DNA of 64,000 nt from Phyllobacterium lublinensis. Its GTDB lineage: Bacteria > Pseudomonadota > Alphaproteobacteria > Rhizobiales > Rhizobiaceae. The notes under the pieces were generated by a model. That model had not been told where the DNA came from. It searched no databases and worked only from the letters and a program-made list of their open reading frames with translations. The position numbers and the translations under genes were made by a program. How positions within the stretch are numbered: the first letter of the stretch is position 1; each line of letters begins with the position of its first letter. Location: the NCBI RefSeq assembly GCF_020164435.1, contig NZ_JAIUDQ010000015.1, forward strand, positions 1 to 64,000, read 5' to 3'. This document shows, piece by piece, positions 1-9,031 of the stretch.

Positions 1-21
1 GAAAAAGCAGGGCTTGAAATA

Positions 22-37
22 TGTTTCACGTGAAACA
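22..37. other. parS: parS centromere site (upstream of mnmG)
   Basis: A perfect 16-bp palindrome, TGTTTCACGTGAAACA, identical to the chromosomal parS consensus bound by ParB. It lies about 70 bp upstream of mnmG and roughly 2.6 kb from parA. The palindrome does not extend beyond 16 bp, unlike the second copy in rsmG. The ParB and ParA that would act on it are encoded just downstream. Confidence 0.93.
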
Positions 38-107
38 CTGTCCTTAGGCTTATACTTGACTCCTGGAGCGGTTTTGCCCATCAAGACGCAGATTCGAATC
101 TCGGAAA

Positions 108-1982
108 GTGCAGCGCGTGGAAGACGTTTTTGATGTCATCATTATCGGTGGGGGTCATGCAGGCTGCGAAGCGGCTGCTGCATCGGCTCGATACGGAGCG
201 CGGACCGCTCTCGTAACCCATCGCGCCGACACGATCGGCGTCATGTCCTGTAACCCAGCCATCGGCGGCCTTGGCAAGGGCCACCTTGTTCGCGAGATTG
301 ATGCGCTCGACGGACTGATGGGGCGTGTCGCCGATGCGGCCGGGATCCAGTTTCGGTTATTGAATCGTCGCAAGGGCCCAGCCGTCCGGGGACCGCGTAC
401 GCAGGCGGATCGCAAGCTGTATCGCGTTGCGATGCAGGACGCCATTGCCGGGCAGACAAACCTCTCTGTTGTGGAGGGTGGCGCCAACGACCTCATCATA
501 GAACATGGAAAGATCGTCGGCGTGCAATTGATGGATGGCCGTCACTTGCGTTGCGCGTCGGTCGTATTGACTACGGGCACGTTCCTGCGCGGCCTGATCC
601 ATATCGGCGAGCGAAAGATCCCGGCAGGACGGATGGGTGAAGCCCCTGCCCTTGGCCTATCCGATACGCTGGCACGTTTTGAGTTTGCCCTCGGCCGGCT
701 GAAGACAGGAACACCACCTCGGCTGGATGGTCGCACGATCGATTGGGCAAGCCTGGATATGCAGTCTGCGGACGCAGACCCGTTGCCATTCTCGCTGATG
801 ACCGATTCCATTCAGAATCCGCAGATAGATTGTGGCATTACCCGAACAACGCCGGAGACGCACGCGATCATTCGCGCCAATCTGCATCGGTCGGCAATGT
901 ATTCCGGTTCGATAGAAGGAATCGGGCCGCGCTATTGTCCATCGGTCGAGGACAAGATTGTCAAGTTTGGCGACCGAGACGGCCACCAGATATTTCTGGA
1001 GCCCGAGGGCCTCGATGATCACACGGTCTATCCGAATGGCATTTCCACATCTCTGCCGGAGGATGTCCAACTGGATCTGCTCAAGACCATCCCCGGTCTC
1101 GAGCGCGCAACCATGCTGCAGCCGGGCTATGCCATCGAGTATGACTATATCGACCCACGTGAGTTGGAACGGAGCCTGCAGACGCGCCGCATTGGCGGTT
1201 TGTTCCTGGCAGGCCAGATCAATGGCACAACCGGTTACGAGGAGGCGGCGGCGCAGGGCCTTTTGGCCGGGCTGAATGCGGCGCGCCTCGCTGGTGGTAG
1301 TGCGCCGGTCATCATGCAGCGAACGGAAGCCTATATAGGCGTTATGGTCGATGATCTGACATCCCGTGGGGTTAGCGAACCATACCGCATGTTTACCTCG
1401 CGCGCCGAATTTCGGCTGTCGTTGCGGGCAGACAATGCAGATGAGCGCTTGACCCCGATGGCAGAACGACTGGGCATTCTCGGCAATGCACGCCGCGAAC
1501 GTTTTGCTGCAAGAACTCGTGATCTGGACGCCGCTCGCGCCCTCACCAAGAGTCTGACCATCACGCCCAATGCTGCGCATGCGCACGATCTTCATCTGAA
1601 CCAGGACGGAATTCGGCGTTCGGCCTATGATCTGTTGGCATTTCCAGACATCGATCTTGCTCGAATCAGTAATATCTGGCCCGAGCTAGTCGAAATCAAT
1701 CGGTTAACTGGCGATGCGCTTGAGATCGAGGCCCAGTATGCCGTTTATCTTGACCGCCAGAAAGCCGACGTGGCAACGATGGAGCGGGAGGAATCTTTGC
1801 TGATCCCCGTCGCGCTCGACTTCTCAACAACAGCTGGCCTGTCAAACGAGTTGAAACAGAAGTTGCAGCAACGCAAACCGCGTTCGATCGCCGAAGCACA
1901 ACGCATTGACGGTATGACGCCGGCAGCATTGGCGCTGATTATCACCCAAATACGCCGTGGCGCTGCGCGAGACGTGGCGTGA
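108..1982 (+). CDS. mnmG: tRNA uridine-5-carboxymethylaminomethyl(34) synthesis enzyme MnmG (GidA)
   Basis: 624 residues, the usual length. With MnmE it modifies the wobble uridine (U34) of certain tRNAs, using FAD and methylene-tetrahydrofolate. The N-terminus has the FAD-binding Rossmann motif GGGHAG (about residues 14-19). The family signatures GGLGKGH (near 53) and [11 protein letters not shown] (near 270) are both present. Start is GTG at 108; no strong Shine-Dalgarno is visible. The stop overlaps the rsmG start by 4 nt (GTGA), so the two are translationally coupled. mnmG-rsmG-parA-parB is the classic origin-proximal order. The product is cytoplasmic. Confidence 0.97.
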   Translation: MQRVEDVFDVIIIGGGHAGCEAAAASARYGARTALVTHRADTIGVMSCNPAIGGLGKGHLVREIDALDGLMGRVADAAGIQFRLLNRRKGPAVRGPRTQADRKLYRVAMQDAIAGQTNLSVVEGGANDLIIEHGKIVGVQLMDGRHLRCASVVLTTGTFLRGLIHIGERKIPAGRMGEAPALGLSDTLARFEFALGRLKTGTPPRLDGRTIDWASLDMQSADADPLPFSLMTDSIQNPQIDCGITRTTPETHAIIRANLHRSAMYSGSIEGIGPRYCPSVEDKIVKFGDRDGHQIFLEPEGLDDHTVYPNGISTSLPEDVQLDLLKTIPGLERATMLQPGYAIEYDYIDPRELERSLQTRRIGGLFLAGQINGTTGYEEAAAQGLLAGLNAARLAGGSAPVIMQRTEAYIGVMVDDLTSRGVSEPYRMFTSRAEFRLSLRADNADERLTPMAERLGILGNARRERFAARTRDLDAARALTKSLTITPNAAHAHDLHLNQDGIRRSAYDLLAFPDIDLARISNIWPELVEINRLTGDALEIEAQYAVYLDRQKADVATMEREESLLIPVALDFSTTAGLSNELKQKLQQRKPRSIAEAQRIDGMTPAALALIITQIRRGAARDVA

Positions 1983-2617
1983 GCACCGAAAAGGCAAGGC
2001 GGTTGCAAGAGGTATTATCCACTGTTTCACGTGAAACAGTGGATAACTTGCTTGACTTCGAGACACTGTTTCGAAAATGGTCCGCGGCCATCAATCTCGC
2101 ATCTCCGTCGACGCTGGATAATCTTTGGGAGCGGCACATCGTCGACAGTGCACAGCTCTTCGACATGGCTCCCGCCGCAACAAAATGGCTTGATCTTGGC
2201 TCGGGTGGTGGATTTCCCGGTGTCATTCTGGCGATTCTGCTGAAGCAACGACCCGGCGGGACAATTGATCTGGTCGAAAGCAATGGCAAGAAGGCAGCGT
2301 TTCTTCGCACCGCGCTTGGCCAGTTTTCTGCGCCGGGTGCGGTCCATGCTGCTCGCATCGATGCAGTCTGGCCAAAAATACGCGATCCCCAGGTCGTTAC
2401 GGCGCGCGCTTTGGCATCCTTGAGCGATCTGTTCGTGCTGGCAGAGCCTTGGCTCACAACGGGCGCTGTAGCCCTGTTCCAAAAAGGACGGGATTACCGC
2501 CGGGAAATTGAGGAAAGCCGTTACGGATGGTCGTTTGATCTGGTAGAACGAGCAAGTATGGTCGATAGGGATTCGGTCGTTCTGCAAATCAGCAATTTGC
2601 GACGTGCCGAACCCTGA
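1979..2617 (+). CDS. rsmG: 16S rRNA (guanine(527)-N7)-methyltransferase RsmG (GidB)
   Basis: 212 residues, typical for the family. It methylates N7 of G527 in 16S rRNA using S-adenosylmethionine. The SAM-binding motif [11 protein letters not shown] is at about residues 71-81, followed by the acidic strand-end DLVES. GTG start overlaps the mnmG stop. The codons for residues 15-20 (STVSRET) contain a perfect parS site, so this stretch of the N-terminus is constrained by DNA-level function. Loss of this enzyme is known in other bacteria to give low-level streptomycin resistance. Confidence 0.96.
   Translation: MSTEKARRLQEVLSTVSRETVDNLLDFETLFRKWSAAINLASPSTLDNLWERHIVDSAQLFDMAPAATKWLDLGSGGGFPGVILAILLKQRPGGTIDLVESNGKKAAFLRTALGQFSAPGAVHAARIDAVWPKIRDPQVVTARALASLSDLFVLAEPWLTTGAVALFQKGRDYRREIEESRYGWSFDLVERASMVDRDSVVLQISNLRRAEP
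2015..2046. other. parS: parS centromere site inside rsmG, extended 32-bp palindrome
   Basis: The core 2023-2038 is the perfect 16-bp parS TGTTTCACGTGAAACA. Symmetry continues for 8 more bases on each side, giving a perfect 32-bp palindrome with 16-nt arms. The outer arms read TTATCCACT and, inverted, AGTGGATAA; each matches the DnaA-box consensus TTATCCACA at 8 of 9 positions. It lies 2,001 bp from the other parS copy, within the coding sequence of rsmG. Confidence 0.92.
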
Positions 2618-2675
2618 TCAGTAGACTTTCATATTCGTACCGTCGCTGACGAACAGTTTTGCTCAGGAAAACGTG

Positions 2676-3470
2676 ATGAACAGCCAGACCCGTATCATTA
2701 CCATTGCCAACCAAAAGGGCGGTGTGGGCAAAACCACGACAGCGATCAACCTGGCAACTGCCTTGGCTGCGATCGGCGAGAATGTTCTCATCGTTGACCT
2801 TGACCCTCAGGGCAATGCGAGCACAGGCCTCGGGATTGATCGCAAGAATCGCGAAATTTCGTCCTATGACGTACTGATGCATTTGGCGTCTGTGGAAGAG
2901 GCTGCCGTGGCGACGGCGGTACCTAACCTCTCGCTGATCCCCTCGACGCTTGACCTGCTGGGCGTCGAAATGGAAATTTCGCATGCTGCCGATCGCGCAA
3001 CTCGCCTGCGAAAGGCGTTTCGAGGCAATCAAGGATCCTCAAGCTTCTCCTATATATTGATCGATTGCCCGCCGTCACTCAACTTGTTGACGATGAATGC
3101 CATGGCCGCCGCCGATTCAGTCCTCGTTCCGCTACAATGCGAGTTCTTCGCGCTTGAGGGATTGAGCCAGTTGCTGGAAACGGTCAACCAGGTTCGAACG
3201 GCACTCAATCCCAATCTCGCCATCCAGGGCATTGTGCTGACCATGTATGATGGGCGAAATAACCTTGCAACCCAGGTGGTTGATGATGTGCGTTCCTTTA
3301 TGGGGGACAAAGTTTACCGTACGGTCATTCCAAGGAACGTCCGCGTGTCTGAAGCCCCATCCTACGGGATTCCAGCCATCCTTTACGACCTGAAATGTGC
3401 GGGCAGCCAGGCCTATCTCCAACTTGCTTCCGAAGTGATACAAAGGGAGCGTCACCTGCGCGCTGCCTGA
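2676..3470 (+). CDS. parA: Chromosome partitioning ATPase ParA
   Basis: 264 residues from the ATG at 2676. A GTG directly before it (2673) is in frame, but the AGGAA at 2665-2669 is better spaced from the ATG. This is a Walker-type ATPase with the deviant Walker A motif KGGVGKTT (residues 14-21), the DLDPQGN box (Walker A'), and a Walker B near IDCPPSL. It binds DNA non-specifically as the ATP dimer and drives movement of ParB-parS complexes to opposite cell poles. It is followed by parB after 33 nt. Confidence 0.97.
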   Translation: MNSQTRIITIANQKGGVGKTTTAINLATALAAIGENVLIVDLDPQGNASTGLGIDRKNREISSYDVLMHLASVEEAAVATAVPNLSLIPSTLDLLGVEMEISHAADRATRLRKAFRGNQGSSSFSYILIDCPPSLNLLTMNAMAAADSVLVPLQCEFFALEGLSQLLETVNQVRTALNPNLAIQGIVLTMYDGRNNLATQVVDDVRSFMGDKVYRTVIPRNVRVSEAPSYGIPAILYDLKCAGSQAYLQLASEVIQRERHLRAA

Positions 3471-3503
3471 TCGATTCGAAAGCGAAACATATATGAGAGT
3501 CTC

Positions 3504-4394
3504 ATGACGATGAATGAAGATCTGTCAAAAAAGCGCTTGGGCCGCGGCCTCGCAGCCCTGATAGGCGAGATGGACCGGGTGCCTGATGAGAATGCGCCGC
3601 GCATCGCCACTTTGGATCGTCAGATTCCCATTGAGTTTGTCACGCGCAATCCACGCAATCCACGCCGCATGTTTACAGAGGGCGATCTCGACGATCTCAC
3701 GCAATCAATTCGCGAGCATGGTATCGTTCAGCCAGTCGTCGTGCGCCCCTCCCAAGGATCTCCGGATCATTTCGAGTTGATCGCGGGCGAGCGCCGCTGG
3801 CGTGCCGCCCAGCGTGCTGGCCTTTCAACCATCCCCGTTATCATTCGGGAGGTTAATGATCGCGTTGCGCTGGAACTGGCGATCATCGAAAACGTTCAGC
3901 GTGCGGATCTCAATCCGATCGAAGAAGGCATGGGATATCAACAGCTTATCGACGATCACGACTATACACAGGCGGATCTCGCGCAAGTCATCGGCAAGAG
4001 CCGCAGCCACGTCGCCAATACGCTGCGCCTGTTGAAATTGCCGGAACCGGTACGGGATATGATCACGAATGGCGCGCTCTCGGCCGGTCATGCCCGGACA
4101 CTGATCACAGCAGAAAATCCCGCGGTGCTCGCCGACAAGATCATTCGTGATGGCCTTTCTGTTCGCCAGGCGGAGGCCTTGGCGCAAAATGGCGGGCCAA
4201 AGGCGGTAGCGCCTAAGTCCAAATCCGATGGTGACGACGGCAAGGATGCCGATACGCGCGCGCTGGAGAAGCTGCTATCGGATGTGACCGGCATGCGGGT
4301 GACGGTCAACCACCAGAACAAGGGTGGCGATGTTCGTATCCACTACGCCACACTGGAACAGCTCGACGAAATCTGCCGACGCCTTCAAAGCTAG
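3504..4394 (+). CDS. parB: Chromosome partitioning protein ParB
   Basis: 296 residues. It binds parS and spreads along flanking DNA as a CTP-dependent clamp. Visible parts are a basic N-terminus with an LGRGLAALIG segment, which in homologues contacts ParA; the ParB/Srx nucleotide-binding domain with GERRWRAAQRAG (about residues 94-105); a helix-turn-helix region around SRSHVANTLRLL; and a C-terminal dimerisation domain. It follows parA and ends only 7 bp before the convergent holA stop, so no separate terminator fits between them. Confidence 0.96.
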   Translation: MTMNEDLSKKRLGRGLAALIGEMDRVPDENAPRIATLDRQIPIEFVTRNPRNPRRMFTEGDLDDLTQSIREHGIVQPVVVRPSQGSPDHFELIAGERRWRAAQRAGLSTIPVIIREVNDRVALELAIIENVQRADLNPIEEGMGYQQLIDDHDYTQADLAQVIGKSRSHVANTLRLLKLPEPVRDMITNGALSAGHARTLITAENPAVLADKIIRDGLSVRQAEALAQNGGPKAVAPKSKSDGDDGKDADTRALEKLLSDVTGMRVTVNHQNKGGDVRIHYATLEQLDEICRRLQS

Positions 4395-4401
4395 TTCGTC
4401 T

Positions 4402-5451
4402 TCAGCGACCGTTGCGGCCTGCACGGGCGGCTTCAGCCGCCAAGGCAATCATTGACTGGCGAATAATCGCGACGCCGAGCGAGGCGTTTCGCCTGCTTTC
4501 CAACACGGTGCGTTGCAGCCGCTCGATGGCGCGGGCGCAAGATTGCGTGGTCCATCGCTGCAGCGCCATCTCAACGATCTTCTTGCGTGCGAAGAAAATC
4601 GGTGGCCGCGCGGCAGCGACGGCCGAGCCCGCGTTCTTGTCTTCGTTTTCCATGCCGTAACGTAACGTTTGTAACGACTGGAACTGGCGGATAGCAGCGT
4701 TCAAGATCAGATAGTTGGCAGAGCCAGTGCCTATCGCCCGATCGAAGGCCAAGGTGAAATCCGTTACGTTACCGGTCATCACCGCGTCCACCATGGTTTC
4801 ATAGGAGGTCGCGCTGACATCCCCGACGATATCGCGGACATCTTCGATGGTAATGCGCTGCTTGCCATGGGCATAGAGGCAAACCTTCTCGAGTTCGGCC
4901 CGGGTAGCGAGGCGGTCACCGCCGAGGCTTTCCTTCAGCAGGCTTCGTGCGTCGAGCGTAATCTGCAATCCTGTCCGGGCCAGGACGTCATCAATGGTAC
5001 TGTCGATGCCACGTGCATCGTCGCTGTAGCACGGCAAGGCCATGGCGCTGGCACTCTGCTCCACGGTACCACGCAGTCCGGCCCCCTTTTTCAAATCGCC
5101 CGCCTCGACAAGTATGAATGTATCGGCTGGCGGATTCTTGCAGAGGTAGGCAACGGCATCCGCCAGTCCTTTCTGTCCAGCCGCATTGCGCACCCAGATC
5201 AGGCGTTCACCGCCAAACATGGAGATGGTGTTGGCTTCGTCCGAAAGTCGTCCGGGCTCTGTGTTGATGTCATCGGCATCCAGCCCAATTACAGCAAAGG
5301 GGTCGTCCTGCGCGAGCCCGGTCAGTTGGGCAAAGACCCCGGCCCTTTCGCTCACGAGCCCTTTGTCAGGTCCATAGAGCAACACAATCGGGTAGGCGCG
5401 ATCCAGCCTTTTCAGAAAGGAATCAACCTCATGTGCTTTTTTCTGTGCCAT
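4402..5451 (-). CDS. holA: DNA polymerase III subunit delta HolA
   Basis: 349 residues, matching the family. This clamp-loader subunit opens the beta sliding clamp during replication. The N-terminal AAA-like fold is recognisable from YPIVLLYGPDKGLVSERA; as usual for delta there is no functional Walker A. The C-terminal helical collar includes AIRQFQSLQTLR. It is convergent with parB. In many Rhizobiales, from memory, leuS and lptE precede holA on the same strand; here a tRNA gene and its terminator do, which suggests a local rearrangement. Confidence 0.93.
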   Translation of the reverse strand: MAQKKAHEVDSFLKRLDRAYPIVLLYGPDKGLVSERAGVFAQLTGLAQDDPFAVIGLDADDINTEPGRLSDEANTISMFGGERLIWVRNAAGQKGLADAVAYLCKNPPADTFILVEAGDLKKGAGLRGTVEQSASAMALPCYSDDARGIDSTIDDVLARTGLQITLDARSLLKESLGGDRLATRAELEKVCLYAHGKQRITIEDVRDIVGDVSATSYETMVDAVMTGNVTDFTLAFDRAIGTGSANYLILNAAIRQFQSLQTLRYGMENEDKNAGSAVAAARPPIFFARKKIVEMALQRWTTQSCARAIERLQRTVLESRRNASLGVAIIRQSMIALAAEAARAGRNGR

Positions 5452-5539
5452 GTCTTACGGGTTAAGCGGGTTAGGTAAAGATTGCAATTGCAACCTGCAC
5501 GAAGCTTCAACAGTTCAAACGACTATCAATCAAAAAGCA

Positions 5540-5567
5540 AAAAGGCCCGGTCGAAACCGGGCCTTTT
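5540..5567 (-). terminator. Rho-independent terminator of tRNA-Gly
   Basis: A perfect 12-bp stem (5540-5551 with 5556-5567) encloses a CGAA-type loop. On the minus strand it is followed by a broken T-run. It lies 14 bp past the 3' end of the minus-strand tRNA gene and before holA, so it should end the tRNA transcript. Confidence 0.85.
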
Positions 5568-5581
5568 GAACTTCGGACAAC

Positions 5582-5656
5582 TGGAGCGGGAAATGGGATT
5601 CGAACCCACGACCCCAACCTTGGCAAGGTTGTGCTCTACCCCTGAGCTACTCCCGC
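5582..5656 (-). tRNA. tRNA-Gly (anticodon GCC)
   Basis: A 75-nt cloverleaf on the minus strand. The acceptor stem GCGGGAG pairs with TTCCCGC (one G-U pair), the D arm contains AGCTCAGGGGTAGAGC, and the anticodon stem AACC/GGTT holds the loop TTGCCAA with anticodon GCC (plus-strand 5622-5624). The T arm contains GGTTCGAATCC. The 3' CCA is encoded. It reads glycine codons GGC and GGU. Confidence 0.97.
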
Positions 5657-5854
5657 ATACACAGTCTGTCTTGCGAAGCGGGGCCTATATGACCCAAGCG
5701 CCGGGCAATTGCAACAGGGAATTTTCTTCTTTCGTGAGATATGTCAAAAATCTCGTCTGGAAGTGGCGAGCCGGAGCTTTTTGCTTGAGCATGCGCCACC
5801 CAAGCATTACGAGAGACCTCATCAAATCTGAGAGACCACGTTTCGAAGGCAGTC

Positions 5855-6364
5855 ATGGGCACGACGTTTGACGATCTGATGGAATATCTTGCCAGGCTTG
5901 GCATCGCGGTATCAACGGTGCGCCATCCGGCAGTATTCACTGTCGCGGAAGCCCAGGATTTGCGAGGGCAGGTTGCCGGCGCCCATACCAAGAATCTGTT
6001 CTTGAAGGACAAGAAGGACAACTTCTTTCTTGTGACGGTCGATGAAGATGCGGAAGTTGATCTTAAAACCATTCACGGAAAAATTGGCGCCTCGAGCCGG
6101 GTTTCGTTTGGCAAGCCGGAAAAGCTGCTTGAGCTGCTTGGATTGACGCCGGGAGCCGTCAGCGTATTTGGAGCAATCAACGATCCGCTGCTGCGGGTCA
6201 AAGTGGTGCTTGATGAAAGCCTGATGACGCATGACGTCGTGAACGGACATCCATTGACGAATGAGGCGACGACATCAATACGCCCAGTGGATCTCCTGAC
6301 CTTTCTAAGGGCCACTGGGCACGAACCTCTGATCTTGAAATTAGACGGATCGACCCCAAACTGA
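5855..6364 (+). CDS. Prolyl-tRNA editing (Ala-tRNA-Pro) deacylase, ProX/PrdX type
   Basis: 169 residues, a free-standing YbaK/EbsC-fold hydrolase. The family removes alanine wrongly attached to tRNA-Pro. Features are the N-terminal TVRHPAVFTVAEA segment typical of ProX, the conserved lysine within KNLFLKDKK (about residues 49-57), and the late GAINDP segment. It stands alone between tRNA-Gly and the thioredoxin gene, with a 55-bp gap to the latter. Assignment to ProX rather than YbaK rests on length and the HPAVFTV motif. Confidence 0.9.
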   Translation: MGTTFDDLMEYLARLGIAVSTVRHPAVFTVAEAQDLRGQVAGAHTKNLFLKDKKDNFFLVTVDEDAEVDLKTIHGKIGASSRVSFGKPEKLLELLGLTPGAVSVFGAINDPLLRVKVVLDESLMTHDVVNGHPLTNEATTSIRPVDLLTFLRATGHEPLILKLDGSTPN

Positions 6365-6419
6365 TAATTGGTAATTTCCACGTCGATCCAGCGCACTAAC
6401 AGGTAAACGGGAGAACGGA

Positions 6420-7397
6420 ATGAGCAATACAGATAACCCGTTTGGTGGCGGCTATGGAGCAGCGTCAGGCGCTCAGACCGTATCATTTGGAACTACTCCG
6501 AATGGCTCGGCGGCAAATGCGGGCGAGCTCATCAGGGATACGACCACCGCTGGCTTTTCCAAGGACGTGATCGCTGAATCGAAGACTCAACCCGTCCTGG
6601 TGGATTTTTGGGCGCCCTGGTGCGGGCCTTGCAAGCAATTGACCCCAGTTCTGGAAAAGGTGGTTCAAGCCGCTGGCGGACGCGTCAAGCTGGTGAAGAT
6701 GAATATCGATGATCATCCGGCCATCGCAGGACAACTCGGTATCCAGTCCATTCCCGCTGTCATCGCCTTCTCGAACGGGAAGCCAGTGGACGGTTTCATG
6801 GGCGCTTTGCCCGAATCGAAGGTTAAGGAATTCATTGACCGCATAGCTTCCCCGGACGGCGGTAGGGATGAGGCAGTGCGTTCGGCGCTTGAGGCTGCGG
6901 CACATGCCGCGGAAGCTGGCGATCTCGACCAGGCGAGCCAGATTTACGCAGCGGTCCTGGCAGAGATCCCGGACCATGTCCCGGCATTGGCTGGGCTTGC
7001 CAATTGTCTGATTGAACTTGGCGATATCGAACAAGCGAGAATTGTACTCGAGCGCGTACCTGCGGACAAAAAGGACGATGCGGCGGTTCGTGCCGCTGAG
7101 GCGAAGATCGCGCTTGCAGAACAGGTAGCAACGCTGGGCGACCCGGTGGCGCTTGAAGCTCGATTGAATGAAAACCCCAAGGACCATCAGGCGCGGTTTG
7201 ACTTGGCCATGATCATGAATGCCAAGGGCCAGCGCAACGAGGCCGCTGATCATCTTCTCGCCATCATGAAGGCCGATCGTGCATGGAATGATGATGGTGC
7301 CCGTAAGCAGCTGCTGCAGTTCTTCGATGCGTGGGGTGCTGGCGACGAAGCATCCGCTACCGCGCGCCGCAAATTGTCTTCGCTGCTGTTTTCGTAA
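6420..7397 (+). CDS. cnoX: Thioredoxin-fold co-chaperone, CnoX (YbbN) family
   Basis: 325 residues: a flexible N-terminus (about 1-35), a thioredoxin domain with a full WCGPC active site (residues 67-71), then a TPR-like helical half from about 155 on. This layout matches CnoX/YbbN, a holdase that hands oxidised or unfolded clients to chaperones. The E. coli protein lacks a redox-active CxxC, whereas alphaproteobacterial members keep it, as here. RBS GGAGA at 6410-6414. It is followed after 46 bp by a LON-domain gene and a Trm112-like gene in the same direction, probably one operon. Confidence 0.9.
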   Translation: MSNTDNPFGGGYGAASGAQTVSFGTTPNGSAANAGELIRDTTTAGFSKDVIAESKTQPVLVDFWAPWCGPCKQLTPVLEKVVQAAGGRVKLVKMNIDDHPAIAGQLGIQSIPAVIAFSNGKPVDGFMGALPESKVKEFIDRIASPDGGRDEAVRSALEAAAHAAEAGDLDQASQIYAAVLAEIPDHVPALAGLANCLIELGDIEQARIVLERVPADKKDDAAVRAAEAKIALAEQVATLGDPVALEARLNENPKDHQARFDLAMIMNAKGQRNEAADHLLAIMKADRAWNDDGARKQLLQFFDAWGAGDEASATARRKLSSLLFS

Positions 7398-7443
7398 AGA
7401 AAATCAGGCATTATGGCCGATGCTGAATTCCGGCTGGAGCTAA

Positions 7444-8109
7444 ATGATGCAAGCAGGAAATGTTCGCTACAGGACGCTGGACGATATTCCGGAAAGTGTG
7501 CCGATTTTTCCCCTGCCCGGAGCCTTGCTATTGCCGGGCGGTCAGCTGCCGCTCAATATCTTCGAGCTTCGCTATCTCGCCATGGTCGACGCTGCCCTCG
7601 CCGGCAAGCGGATTATCGGCATGATCCAGCCGCGTTTCGATCAGGAGAATGAGGCTGATGCCGATCTGTGTGAAGTGGGATGTCTCGGTCGCATCACCTC
7701 CTTTGCGGAAACCGGTGATGGCCGCCTGCTGATCACACTTCAGGGCATCTGCCGTTTTCGAGTGGTCAAGGAGCTTTCGACACGATCACCCTACCGTCAG
7801 TGCCGAATTGCGCCGCTGCGCGCTGATCTGGATGAAGCGGATGATTCCGAAGTAGACCGGTTGGCGTTGTTGCGAGTCTTTCGTGCCTATCTTGACGCCA
7901 ATAATCTCGAGGCGGACTGGGACAGTATCTCGCGTGCGGGCAATGAGACACTCGTCAATGCGCTCGCCATGATGTCGCCCTTCGGTGCAGCCGAAAAGCA
8001 GGCGCTGCTGGAGGCCGCAGACCTCAAGACGCGAGCGGAGACTTTGATCGCAATCACCGAGATCGCGTTGGCGAAGGACCAGGATGATTTCGAGGGAAGC
8101 CTGCAATGA
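7444..8109 (+). CDS. LON-domain (Lon N-terminal substrate-binding) protein
   Basis: 221 residues made up of a LON peptidase N-terminal domain alone. [27 protein letters not shown] sequence lies near residues 18-40, with GCLGRI and a later acidic loop. It has no AAA+ or protease domain, so it is not Lon protease itself; the biochemical role of such stand-alone LON proteins is unclear. Start is ATGATG at 7444, with GGAG at 7436-7439 upstream. It sits between cnoX and the Trm112-like gene, a neighbourhood common in Rhizobiales, hinting at protein quality control. Confidence 0.88.
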   Translation: MMQAGNVRYRTLDDIPESVPIFPLPGALLLPGGQLPLNIFELRYLAMVDAALAGKRIIGMIQPRFDQENEADADLCEVGCLGRITSFAETGDGRLLITLQGICRFRVVKELSTRSPYRQCRIAPLRADLDEADDSEVDRLALLRVFRAYLDANNLEADWDSISRAGNETLVNALAMMSPFGAAEKQALLEAADLKTRAETLIAITEIALAKDQDDFEGSLQ

Positions 8110-8122
8110 TCGGGATCGCACC

Positions 8123-8317
8123 ATGACCGACGAAAAACGCGATACGCCGATCGACCGGAAGTTGCTGGAACTCCTGGTATGTCCGCTGACAAAAGGTCCA
8201 TTGACCTATGACCAGCAACGGTCGGAGCTGATTTCCAAGTCCGCGCATCTCGCTTATCCCGTGCGAGACGGTATTCCGATCATGTTGCCGTCCGAGGCCC
8301 GCACGATCGAAGATTAG
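8123..8317 (+). CDS. Trm112 family protein (UPF0434)
   Basis: 64 residues from the ATG at 8123 (MTDEKRDTP). The family features [14 protein letters not shown], followed by a [11 protein letters not shown] strand, are clear. Trm112-like proteins are small activators or zinc-ribbon-like folds; this one has only the single Cys of LVCP, so zinc binding is doubtful. It follows the LON-domain gene by 13 bp and is probably co-transcribed. An in-frame upstream extension lies inside the previous gene and is rejected. Confidence 0.88.
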   Translation: MTDEKRDTPIDRKLLELLVCPLTKGPLTYDQQRSELISKSAHLAYPVRDGIPIMLPSEARTIED

Positions 8318-8352
8318 GCCTTTCATATGCGAAACGGCTGCGCCATCATGAG

Positions 8353-8368
8353 AGTCAGTTGTATGACT
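8353..8368. promoter_or_regulatory. Possible operator of the TetR-type regulator
   Basis: An inverted repeat, AGTCA-N6-TGACT, 14 bp upstream of the regulator start. TetR proteins often bind such palindromes in their own promoters. The arms are short, so this is tentative. Confidence 0.3.
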
Positions 8369-8381
8369 GAAGGTTGTGAGG

Positions 8382-8960
8382 ATGGCGAAACCGAACGATA
8401 AACGCGATGCACTGATCGCTTCCGCAGCCGGATTGTTCTGGCATCAGGGCTATGCTGTGACAAGTCTTGCTGATATCGCTGCAAGTTCAGGCATTCCTCT
8501 CGGCAACATCTACTATTATTTCAAGACAAAGGCGGACCTTGCTCGGGGTGTAGCCGACATCTTTGTCGCGGAGACGGAGGGTATGCTGGCGGAGATCACC
8601 GAGGCAAATCAGAATCCGCGTGCCCGGTTGCAACTTCTTGTCGAAAAACTGGCACAGTCACTCAGGAGCCGCGTAGAATACGGCTGTCCGATTGCGCTAG
8701 CCATTCGGGACTTTCGCCAGGACTCACCCGAGGCTGCCGCCCGTGCCGCCGAAGCATTCAGCCTCCTCGTGGGTTTCATTGGCCGGGAGCTCGGACGATC
8801 CGGAATACGTCCGTCCACGGCATTGGGACTTGCCCGCAACGCCCTCACCGAGTGGCAGGGGGGGATCATGCTTGCGCACGGTTTGCGTGATCCGACGGTC
8901 CTGGCGGAAAGTTTCCGGCGAATGGAGCGGCTATTATTGGTGGCGCCCTCGCGCCAATAA
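8382..8960 (+). CDS. TetR/AcrR family transcriptional regulator
   Basis: 192 residues from the ATG at 8382; a GTG two codons earlier is in frame but too close to GAAGG (8370-8374). The N-terminal TetR helix-turn-helix covers about residues 8-50, with SLADIAASSGIPLGNIYYYF as the recognition region. The C-terminal ligand domain has a Cys at EYGCPIA and resembles the LmrA/YxaF-like group that responds to small hydrophobic compounds. No efflux or enzyme gene is immediately adjacent, so the target is unknown. A candidate operator lies just upstream. Confidence 0.9.
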   Translation: MAKPNDKRDALIASAAGLFWHQGYAVTSLADIAASSGIPLGNIYYYFKTKADLARGVADIFVAETEGMLAEITEANQNPRARLQLLVEKLAQSLRSRVEYGCPIALAIRDFRQDSPEAAARAAEAFSLLVGFIGRELGRSGIRPSTALGLARNALTEWQGGIMLAHGLRDPTVLAESFRRMERLLLVAPSRQ

Positions 8961-9031
8961 CGCATCAGGAGACCCCTCGCATCTGGCTGCGATACCTATT
9001 ATATGAGCCAGAACGCCGATCAGGAGCTCCG

